Source: G965200765 sp965203865
GTDB taxonomy: Bacteria; Pseudomonadota; Gammaproteobacteria; Arenicellales; JAJDZL01
Direction: 5' to 3'
Assembly: GCA_965203865.1 (NCBI GenBank)
Contig: OZ241916.1
Coordinates: 682,001-746,000, forward strand
Length of the DNA: 64,000 nucleotides
Positions 57,248-64,000 of the stretch are shown here, in pieces; the first letter of the stretch is position 1, and every line of letters begins with the position of its first letter. Made by a program: the position numbers and the translations under genes. The notes beneath the pieces were generated by a model. That model was not told the origin of the DNA. It ran no database searches and was given only the letters and a program-made list of their open reading frames with translations.

Positions 57248-57588
57248 AGCATTTTAATATGTAGATTAATATTTTCAAATTATTTTGCCAATTTTGTCTC
57301 AAGCAAATTTGAAAGATGTGTTCAAGGCTTTCCTCTGATAATAACAATGTGAAAAGGAAAGAGGTCCAAAGGGACGATTTGTTACGGAATACAAAGCCAA
57401 GAAATTGGCCATAGATTAAATGCCTGAAATCACTATGAGAACACACTCATCCAAGCTCATTAATTAGAGGAACCATTTTGCTACTAATGTGCCCCTTCTC
57501 AACGAAGCAGAGGTATATTCAAACCCGATTTGAATATGAAATCAGTTTATATTTATTATTTAAATCACAATTCTTGACGAATTTTGCC
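57248..57588. other. Region between RNA copy A and the DUF3800 gene
   Basis: 340 AT-rich bases with no recognised gene. It should include the DUF3800 promoter. The open frame continues upstream to 57478 from the chosen start, without similarity or ribosome site. Confidence 0.45.
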
Positions 57589-58236
57589 ATGAGCTACCAA
57601 TATATCTTCCTTGACGAATCAGGGAATCTTGACTTCACTGTCAACGGTTCTCGGAATTTTGTCTTAACAAGCGTGGAAATGAGGAGACCTTTTAAAGTGC
57701 TTAGGGCAATAGATGACTTCAAGCATGATTGTTTGGAATCAGGAATGGAATTTGAATACTTCCACTGTTCTCAAGACAACCCGAAGATACGTAATAAATT
57801 TTTTGAGATAGTTTCACACTACTCTTCCGAAATTCAAATTAGTAGTCATATAGTTCAAAAATCTGGTATAGATTCAAAACTTCAGGATGACGGACTATTT
57901 ATCCCGGAATTAATGAGGCGGCTATTAAAAACTGTTCTACTTGATGAAACGCAGGCGGGATTAAGAAAAGTAATTGTTATAACCGACACGCTACCTGTTA
58001 AGGGGAGAAAGAAGGTAGTCGAGAGAACCATTCAAAGGTTGCTATCCAAGGAATTTCCAGAAAAATTAAAATATCAAATCATGCATCATCAGTCAAAGTC
58101 CCATTATGGCTTGCAAGTCGCAGATTACTGTTGCTGGGCGATTAATAGGAAATTTCAGAGAGGACAAAATACTTGGTTTGATATGATAAATCCAGCTATA
58201 CGAAATGAAAGATACTTTGCGAAATTCCCCGAGTAG
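57589..58236 (+). CDS. DUF3800 domain protein
   Basis: A 215-residue protein of the DUF3800 family, an RNase H-like fold. The N-terminal YIFLDESGN with D9 and E10, the central VIVITDTLP and the C-terminal GLQVADYCCWAINR carry the acidic residues expected for a metal site. These proteins are widespread beside phage-defence and mobile genes, but their activity is not established. It is flanked by RNA-like elements on the opposite strand: copy A about 340 bases upstream, and copy B, whose 3' end lies 31 bases after the stop. A decayed DUF3800 C-terminus lies 290 bases downstream. Confidence 0.85.
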   Translation: MSYQYIFLDESGNLDFTVNGSRNFVLTSVEMRRPFKVLRAIDDFKHDCLESGMEFEYFHCSQDNPKIRNKFFEIVSHYSSEIQISSHIVQKSGIDSKLQDDGLFIPELMRRLLKTVLLDETQAGLRKVIVITDTLPVKGRKKVVERTIQRLLSKEFPEKLKYQIMHHQSKSHYGLQVADYCCWAINRKFQRGQNTWFDMINPAIRNERYFAKFPE

Positions 58237-58267
58237 CTTGTCAAGGTGATTCAATCTGCATCTCTAT

Positions 58268-58350
58268 AAAAATGCGACCCCCCCAACTATCCCGAAATCG
58301 AGAAGTCCTCGCCTTGGAGTGCTTATCATTGGGGAGGAACAATTTACAGT
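58268..58350 (-). ncRNA. Structured RNA element, copy B
   Basis: Same fold as copy A on the minus strand: closing stem CCUCCCCAA with UUGGGGGGG (nine pairs with one U-G at the same place as copy A), hairpin AAG-CUC/GAG-CUU, hairpin UCUCG-AUUU-CGGGA, then GUCGCAUUUUU. The stem sequences differ from copy A in pairs, so pairing rather than sequence is kept. Its 3' end faces the end of the DUF3800 gene. Confidence 0.75.
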
Positions 58351-58526
58351 TAAAATTGTAATACTTATGATTACATAATGTCAAGTAGTTGTGTACTGGT
58401 TTACTACATACGAAATTTCATCAGTTTTAATTGACTTAATCAAAGCTCGCCTGAGTAGCGAAGTGATAGCAGGTGTTTAATTTCATCGAAACTTGATTAC
58501 TGTTATTGGCCCTTTATAAAAAGTGA

Positions 58527-58612
58527 CAGGCAGAGGCAACTATCTGGAACAACAAAATTGAACCAGCAATTCGTGATGAAATTGTTTTTCAGAAATTTCT
58601 GCCTGTTGGAAA
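58527..58612 (+). pseudogene. DUF3800 C-terminal remnant
   Basis: Reading on from about 58527 gives ATIWNNKIEPAIRDEIVFQKF, clearly alike to the end of the intact gene (TWFDMINPAIRNERYFAKF). No matching N-terminal sequence is found upstream, so a second DUF3800 gene has been mostly deleted. It is followed at the same distance and direction by RNA copy C. Confidence 0.65.
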
Positions 58613-58641
58613 AGACAGCGCAGAAATGAGCGAGCATGTAC

Positions 58642-58727
58642 AAAAAACGACCCCTCCAACTATCCCAAAAATTGAGAAGTCCTTACCATGAAGTGCGTGT
58701 CGCCGGAGGGGAACCTTTGGTAAAACG
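58642..58727 (-). ncRNA. Structured RNA element, copy C
   Basis: The most diverged copy. Minus-strand closing stem CCCCUCCGG with UUGGAGGGG (two terminal G-U pairs that would be A-C mismatches on the other strand), hairpin with CUU/AAG where copies A and B have CUC/GAG, hairpin UCUCAA-UUU-UUGGGA, then GUCGUUUUUU. Confidence 0.75.
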
Positions 58728-58783
58728 ATACTATGCAGAATAGAAAATGTCAATCTTTTGTATTGGCTCGCATCAATTATTGA

Positions 58784-59977
58784 CTACGGCGTATGGAATA
58801 AACTCTCAATTCCTTCTTGCCATGGTAAAACTGTTACACTTCCAACTGAATATTCTCGCGGGGTTCGGCATAGGCAATACAGCTGTGCTTTCTCATTTTC
58901 CTGGGCAAAGGCTAACAATCCCTTCAAATCCGATTCTTTCGGCATGGAACCTGATTTGATTTCTATCGCTTTTGGAGCGTCATTGGATCCTCTTGTCATA
59001 ATCAGGTCTACTTCTCTTCCAGTGCTTGTGCGCCAATAATGGAATCGAAACCTTGACTCCGAATAATCATTTGCTCTAATCAATTCGTTTACTACAAAGG
59101 TCTCAAATAACTTGCCATAGCGGTAAGTTCCGGCTCTCAATTCTGTATTTAATTCCCCGGTCATTGCATTGAGTACTCCGCAGTCGAATATGTAGTACTT
59201 TGGGCTTTGTCGTAGTTGTTTTCGAATGGAGTAGCGCCAGCCATCTATGCGGAACGCTAATAATGTATCACTCAAAATTTGAAAATACTCTTGTGCGGTT
59301 TTCGTGCTTACACCGCAGTCTCTTGCAACAGCCGTATAATTCACCGGAGTGCCATTAATCTGACCAGATACATCAAGAAAACGAACAAAACTATCGGTTT
59401 GTCGAACTAATGCTTCTTGAAGTACTTCTTCCCGCAGGTATGTATCAACATATGTCGTCAGCGAACGTTTCGCATCAAAATCTTCACACTGGTAGAATTC
59501 TGGCAGTGTGCCGATTGTTAGTGCGCGTTGCAAGTCAATATTTATTTCTTGTGAGCTGAGGGGATGCATACGGAACATCCAAGCTCTTCCAGCCAGTAAA
59601 TTAACTCCTCGCTGTTTAAGTTTACGCGCATTGGAACAGGTGAGTAAAAATTGTATTCGTGACTTGTCGTTTTCGATGAAATAGTGAACCTCATTCAGTA
59701 AATCGGGCATCTTCTGTACTTCATCAATAAGTACAACGAGCCTTTTTGAAGCAGAAATTTTTTGCAGATGGTGTTCGATTTCTTCTCCGAAAAGTCCTGG
59801 TTCGGCAACGTATCGTCTATAGCTTTCCAAACTTGGCAGATCAATAAAGACCGAATGAGGCGCTTGGTCCAGAAACTGATTGGCGAGCACATTTTTCCCA
59901 ACACCCCGGGGACCAAGCAGAAAGGCAGAATGTCCGTCTTTGAGTAATTCTCCAATATTTAACTTACGATTAATCAT
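58784..59977 (-). CDS. AAA-ATPase/DUF4143 protein with altered Walker A
   Basis: A 397-residue protein of the AAA_14/DUF4143 type. Walker A is GPRGVGKN (22-29), with Asn in place of the usual Thr or Ser; Walker B is LIDEVQ (83-88). A winged-helix region follows, and a C-terminal PD-(D/E)xK-like domain carries EVDLIMTRG and AIEIKSG. Proteins of this group are common in genomes with many mobile elements; function unknown. The Asn suggests weakened magnesium-ATP use or a different nucleotide cycle. It converges with a small spacer and RNA copy C. Confidence 0.8.
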   Translation of the reverse strand: MINRKLNIGELLKDGHSAFLLGPRGVGKNVLANQFLDQAPHSVFIDLPSLESYRRYVAEPGLFGEEIEHHLQKISASKRLVVLIDEVQKMPDLLNEVHYFIENDKSRIQFLLTCSNARKLKQRGVNLLAGRAWMFRMHPLSSQEINIDLQRALTIGTLPEFYQCEDFDAKRSLTTYVDTYLREEVLQEALVRQTDSFVRFLDVSGQINGTPVNYTAVARDCGVSTKTAQEYFQILSDTLLAFRIDGWRYSIRKQLRQSPKYYIFDCGVLNAMTGELNTELRAGTYRYGKLFETFVVNELIRANDYSESRFRFHYWRTSTGREVDLIMTRGSNDAPKAIEIKSGSMPKESDLKGLLAFAQENEKAQLYCLCRTPREYSVGSVTVLPWQEGIESLFHTP

Positions 59978-60072
59978 GCTCCATATTTATATTACAAATA
60001 TAGAGCAATATCCATCTTATTTTAGAAATTCAAGAATTTAATCAATAAATCAAAGTCTCTGCATGCAAATTG

Positions 60073-60990
60073 TTAATGGTGACGTTTGTTAATATTCAAT
60101 GGAATTTCACGCGACAGGAATGCTATCTTTTGGTGCCACTTCAGAAACCTTTTTGCCGGGTGCTTTCTAAAGTCTTCTGGAAGTTTTCGCACCGATTGTC
60201 GATCATATCTTGCAAGCCACTCGTCATGGCCTGAACCGCTGACCGAGGATGCAATGACAACTTGATAATTTTTTGATTCAGGGCTTTCCAAATCCAGAGT
60301 AAATGCGCCTTGGTCAAACAAAACATGATGTACCGAACACAGGGCTATGCCATTGGTAACTCTATCAGGTCCACCGCGTCCATGCCACTGTATATGAGCT
60401 GCTTCTACGCCTAAAGTCTTTTGGTGTGCTTTAAGTGAAAGTTCGCAAATTGCACACTTTGAGTCGTAAGCCTGCAAAATTATTTCTCTGAACTTGGACC
60501 TTCGTTTTTTTCGAGTTACAGTAATATACTCGTCATAAATACCCACCTTGTCCAGAATTTCTTCATGCCTTGTTTCCGGGCCAATCTTTTCCAGCAGTAT
60601 TAATACGACTTCTGTTGCCAATTCACTGTCGTTGCGGAGTTGCCTGTAGTCTTCTTCCAGCAACCCGCCGTGAATATCATAATTCAGCAAATCCTTTTCA
60701 AAAGCATCGCCAGACCTTGTAGTTCTGACAGATACAGCATTTTCAACGCTCCAAACCTTGTCGCTTGCCAGTCTCCAGAATGGAAAATGGGGTCGAAAAT
60801 TTTTGTTGGAAAAACCCAATCTTTCATGCAAGTCGCTTAATTCCTTTTTGATGACCCTGTATGGAACCAAACGGTCTTCATATTTCTTCAGGCAGTTTCC
60901 AACAGCCCAAAGCAGAAGCAAAGGTTTGTGAGGAGTAGCATGGCTAAACTGCCTGATGTTTTTTACCCTTGTTAGCAAGTCGTTCGACAT
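60073..60990 (-). CDS. Phosphorothioated-DNA-binding HNH restriction endonuclease (SBD-HNH)
   Basis: A 305-residue protein whose N-terminal 150 residues match the sulfur-binding-domain fold of phosphorothioate-dependent nucleases: HKPLLLLWAVG, RLVPYRVIKKEL and PHFPFWRLASDKVW. The C-terminal HNH nuclease has C179 and C182 (CAICE), H199 (AAHIQWHG), N213 (NGIALC) and H221-H222 (CSVHHVLFD). Such type IV-like enzymes cut DNA carrying phosphorothioate links. It is a single gene, and its coexistence with the Ssp-type locus at 20.8-31.9 kb is striking. Confidence 0.85.
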   Translation of the reverse strand: MSNDLLTRVKNIRQFSHATPHKPLLLLWAVGNCLKKYEDRLVPYRVIKKELSDLHERLGFSNKNFRPHFPFWRLASDKVWSVENAVSVRTTRSGDAFEKDLLNYDIHGGLLEEDYRQLRNDSELATEVVLILLEKIGPETRHEEILDKVGIYDEYITVTRKKRRSKFREIILQAYDSKCAICELSLKAHQKTLGVEAAHIQWHGRGGPDRVTNGIALCSVHHVLFDQGAFTLDLESPESKNYQVVIASSVSGSGHDEWLARYDRQSVRKLPEDFRKHPAKRFLKWHQKIAFLSREIPLNINKRHH

Positions 60991-61322
60991 GTCGAATAAT
61001 GCCTGGATTCTGACGAAACTGATTACTGCTTATAACATTTTTTGAGAATTTAATTCCAAAGTAAAAATATCCGGTTTCTGCCAACTCAATATTTAAGCCT
61101 GTCTTGGCAGATTAAAAGCTTGTTGTAGTACATGCGGTGGATTACACTGGCATATCGCTGCGCAAGAAGTTTGAGTGGTTTCAATTTCTGCGATTGATGA
61201 GGATTTATTGCGAGCGTCAGTACCCTTCTACCTTGAAATATGAAAATACAAATTTCGTTTTTCATGGTAAATTTCAGGTGTTTGAAATTTTCATTTATAT
61301 TTTTTCATGGCAGGTTGATTTA

Positions 61323-62486
61323 GTGTTCATTCCTAGAAATTCGCACCTGAAAACAGTAGAGGACTTACTGCTAGACTATCCCATAGTTGCTGTGCTTGGC
61401 GCAAGGCAGGTAGGTAAAACTACGCTAGCTCGAAAATTAGCTGATAACTGGCACGGGCAGGTGTATATGTTTGACCTGGAATCCACCGAAGATCTCATGT
61501 TGATTCAAAATGACCCGTTGCTGACTCTTTCTGAATTGAATGGGTTGATAGTGCTGGATGAAATACAACGCCTGCCAGAAGTATTTCCGACCCTGAGAGT
61601 ACTTGCAGATCGAGCTGAGCATCCCGCAAAATTCCTTATATTGGGCAGTGCTTCACCAATATTGCTGCGGCAGAGTTCAGAAAGTTTAGCGGGACGTATC
61701 GCTTATCACGAATTGACCGGTTTTTCAGTTTCCGAAATATCAATTGAACACTTCGACAAACTTTGGCTTCGCGGCGGCTTTCCGCAATCATTTACTGAAA
61801 AAAGTGACGCGAAAAGCATTCAATGGAGGCGGAACTTTATTCGTTCGTTTGTCGAAAGGGATGCTTTTCAATTTGGCATGGATTTCAATCGGGTTTTGCT
61901 TGAACGGCTGTGGCAAATGCTTGTGCATTATCATGGCCAAATTGTCAATGAATCGGAACTCGCTCGCGCGCTAGGAATTACGCGGCCGACAGTGCACAGA
62001 TATCTGAATTTACTGGAGGCTACCTTTTTAATAAGAAGATTGAAGCCGTGGAGTTCGAATATAAGAAAAAGGCAAGTCAAAGCACCAAAGGTATACATTC
62101 GAGATTCCGGGCTGGTCAATTGTTTGATAGATGCGACTTCTCGTGACGACCTTCTGCTACACCCGAAAATTGGTGCATCATGGGAAGGATTTTTACTTGA
62201 AAGCCTTATCCAGATTCTTGAATTGGAAGAACGGCATTGCTATTTCTGGGCAACGCACAGTGGGGCGGAAATTGATTTTATTGTGTACAAGGGAGGGGTT
62301 CTAAGGGGATTTGAAATCAAGCGGACATCTTCACCGAAAACAACTCCTTCCATGCAAAATGCGTTAGATGATTTGAATCTGAAAGAAATTGATGTTATTC
62401 ACGCGGGTTCAAGAACATATCCATTAAAGAAGGGGATTCGAGCTGTGGCTGCGAACCGAATTCTGGAAGACATTCAATTGTTCTAG
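61323..62486 (+). CDS. AAA-ATPase/DUF4143 protein (second)
   Basis: From GTG 61323 this is a 387-residue AAA_14/DUF4143 protein; the open frame starts earlier, but the extra N-terminal residues do not look like the family. Walker A is GARQVGKT (26-33) with the normal Thr, Walker B is IVLDEIQ, and the C-terminal nuclease-like part has AEIDFIVYKGG and FEIKRTS. Unlike the neighbour at 58784-59977 it should bind ATP normally. Function unknown; similar proteins may recognise DNA or act in toxin-like modules. Confidence 0.8.
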   Translation: MFIPRNSHLKTVEDLLLDYPIVAVLGARQVGKTTLARKLADNWHGQVYMFDLESTEDLMLIQNDPLLTLSELNGLIVLDEIQRLPEVFPTLRVLADRAEHPAKFLILGSASPILLRQSSESLAGRIAYHELTGFSVSEISIEHFDKLWLRGGFPQSFTEKSDAKSIQWRRNFIRSFVERDAFQFGMDFNRVLLERLWQMLVHYHGQIVNESELARALGITRPTVHRYLNLLEATFLIRRLKPWSSNIRKRQVKAPKVYIRDSGLVNCLIDATSRDDLLLHPKIGASWEGFLLESLIQILELEERHCYFWATHSGAEIDFIVYKGGVLRGFEIKRTSSPKTTPSMQNALDDLNLKEIDVIHAGSRTYPLKKGIRAVAANRILEDIQLF

Positions 62487-62543
62487 GAGTTGACTGTATT
62501 AAGCAAATTGCAATTGGCGAATAGTAATCTAAACGCAGGGCAA

Positions 62544-63695
62544 TTAAATTGAAATTTGCTTCTTCCAATCCTCTAGAGCAATTACCAAGGAATCTGCCAA
62601 CCAATTCTCAAAACGGGACTTTGTGCTTTCAAACGGTTCAGCATAGTTGAATTGAAAGTGTTCTGTACAGGCTGGCCTTACTTCAACAGGTTCTGAAATG
62701 TCTTCACCAGACAGTAATCGTCTAGTTGTTAAAGCCAAAGCTGCCATGATACCAATGCCATTGTAGCCAAAAGAGTGAATGCTAATGACAATTTCAAAGA
62801 CCTCGCTTGTTCTTATTTCAATGCATGCCCATGCATTGTATTGTGTCAGATTTGCACGATAATTGAACTCGTTCGCTATATCAACGACTTGTTTATAAAA
62901 CAAATTTTTATGGCTTGAATCGTTAGTTGCAGACGTAAGGCTGCAGTAATATTGCTGTTGGCTCTGTAGTTTCAACAACTTTAATTCTGTGTTTAGATTT
63001 GTGGTAGTGGCATCAAATTGAGTTTTGGCCGCCTCAAATAAAATATCCGCAAAATCATATACATTGCGGATTTCTTCTTTTTTTGAACTGTGATTGTTTT
63101 TCAATATTTCTACTGCTGAAGAAATTATCTTTTCTGTTTGCTTGACAGGCTTGATTTGTTGCTGGAGAGTAAGTGCATTAAGAATTGCATTCACCTGTCG
63201 CTTTGCAAACAAATTTATTAACGGAAGTAAATTCCCGGAGTCAGCAGTTTCAAGTGCCAGAATGTATTCTCGTCTATCCGAATTTCTAAGCACTAATGGA
63301 AATATATGAGCTTTCAAGAAAACCAGAGTTGCCAGTGCCCTTGCAACACGACCATTTCCATCTTGAAACGGATGAATTTGTGTGAAGCGATGATGCAGCC
63401 AGGCAGCACGCACTTCTGGAGCAAAATCTGTTTCCGAATTTCTATACCACTCAATCAAATTATTCATTTCACCCTGAACATGTTCGGGCGGGCAGTAAAA
63501 ATGAAGTGAACCGTCTGGCCTTCTCGGATTATTCGGTTGACTTTTATAGGTTCCTTTTTCTAAATTTACACTGATAATTTTTCCATCGGATGTAAGTGCT
63601 TCAGTATCTTTTTGATGACTAGTAAATTGAGCATGCATTGCCCTTATGTATTGTTCGGTCAAGGGTTGTTCATTTTTGTTCAAATTCAATGCCAA
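62544..63695 (-). CDS. Fic-domain protein
   Basis: A 383-residue Fic/Doc family protein with the complete motif HPFQDGNGR (108-116), whose His is catalytic for AMP transfer to a target hydroxyl. No inhibitory helix motif (S/T-x-x-x-E-G/N) was recognised with confidence. Residues 200-300 look helical, and the C-terminal half may be a target-binding or DNA-binding domain. It is a single gene; stand-alone Fic proteins of this length are common in accessory regions and may be toxins or stress regulators. Confidence 0.85.
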   Translation of the reverse strand: MALNLNKNEQPLTEQYIRAMHAQFTSHQKDTEALTSDGKIISVNLEKGTYKSQPNNPRRPDGSLHFYCPPEHVQGEMNNLIEWYRNSETDFAPEVRAAWLHHRFTQIHPFQDGNGRVARALATLVFLKAHIFPLVLRNSDRREYILALETADSGNLLPLINLFAKRQVNAILNALTLQQQIKPVKQTEKIISSAVEILKNNHSSKKEEIRNVYDFADILFEAAKTQFDATTTNLNTELKLLKLQSQQQYYCSLTSATNDSSHKNLFYKQVVDIANEFNYRANLTQYNAWACIEIRTSEVFEIVISIHSFGYNGIGIMAALALTTRRLLSGEDISEPVEVRPACTEHFQFNYAEPFESTKSRFENWLADSLVIALEDWKKQISI

Positions 63696-64000
63696 TCTAT
63701 TTAGTAGTAATCACTAACAAATAGTCATATTTAATTCGTATTTGTGGGGGTGAAAATAAGTGCCTGTCTTCAAAAGGAGAGACTTGAAGGTGAAAAATTT
63801 ACTTTGATATTGTATTTCTTGCTCTACACTAAAACCAATTTTATGTCTTGCTGTCTAATTTTTATGCATATTTCTGTGAACGGGTTGACCATCATTCTTA
63901 ATTGAGATAGAAAGTCTAAGATTGACGGTGTTCAATTAAAGATGCCTTGCCAATAATTGTAATAAATTTTACCCATAATTCGTATCCGTTGGGGTCGCGC
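63696..64000. other. Terminal intergenic region
   Basis: About 300 AT-rich bases upstream of the Fic gene, with nothing recognised up to the end of the window. Confidence 0.45.

Overview
The window looks like the chromosome of a Gram-negative bacterium, most likely a member of the Pseudomonadota. An autotransporter with a C-terminal beta-barrel implies an outer membrane, and the housekeeping genes (choline/betaine ABC transporter, TenA, citrate synthase, AlaX) are of ordinary proteobacterial type. I cannot name a genus, and Gammaproteobacteria is only a guess. No tRNA or rRNA gene was recognised.

Layout. (1) 1-7.5 kb is a methylated-amine metabolism cluster: choline/glycine-betaine importer (choXWV), class II aldolase-like protein, PhyH dioxygenase and a dimethylglycine/sarcosine dehydrogenase-type FAD-GcvT enzyme. 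(2) 8.1-13.2 kb is a large autotransporter that is frameshifted near its 5' end, with an 11-G tract sitting between promoter-like boxes upstream. (3) 13.6-16.0 kb holds tenA, a tiny Arg/Trp-rich ORF and a class V aminotransferase. (4) 16.1-19.6 kb is a bacterial ubiquitin-like conjugation operon on the minus strand: Ubl, E2, fused JAB-E1, DUF6527 and a Clp-fold serine protease. A toxin/antitoxin pair diverges from it across a short control region containing a palindrome. (5) 20.8-31.9 kb is a DNA phosphorothioation locus of the SspABCD type (cysteine desulfurase, DUF4007, large P-loop ATPase with an 11-G tract inside the gene, PP-loop/Fe-S sulfurtransferase). It is followed by a likely restriction module: PLD-helicase, SMC-like ATPase and two small proteins. 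(6) 32.0-38.2 kb returns to housekeeping genes: orphan vapB with a broken vapC, an Ada-like methyltransferase, a second FAD-GcvT dehydrogenase, AlaX, a GFA-family protein and citrate synthase. (7) 39.2-56.7 kb has an orphan nuclease-like gene and a complete type I-G CRISPR-Cas system. The adaptation genes (cas4-cas1 fusion, cas2) and the effector genes (cas3-csx17-csb1-csb2) converge on an array with 82 full-length repeats. (8) 56.7-64 kb is a second accessory zone: a DUF3800 gene and a decayed paralogue among three copies of a structured RNA-like element, two DUF4143 ATPases, a phosphorothioate-dependent HNH restriction enzyme and a Fic protein.

How the parts fit. Several defence layers (ubiquitin-like, phosphorothioation, CRISPR, TA, type IV-like nuclease, Fic) are packed between metabolic genes, so this is a defence island. 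The most unusual items are the three-copy covarying RNA element around DUF3800, the G11 tracts that could phase-vary the autotransporter and the phosphorothioation ATPase, and the presence of a phosphorothioate-cutting enzyme in a genome that also appears to make phosphorothioate DNA. All functional statements rest on reading the sequence and on family knowledge; no database search was run.
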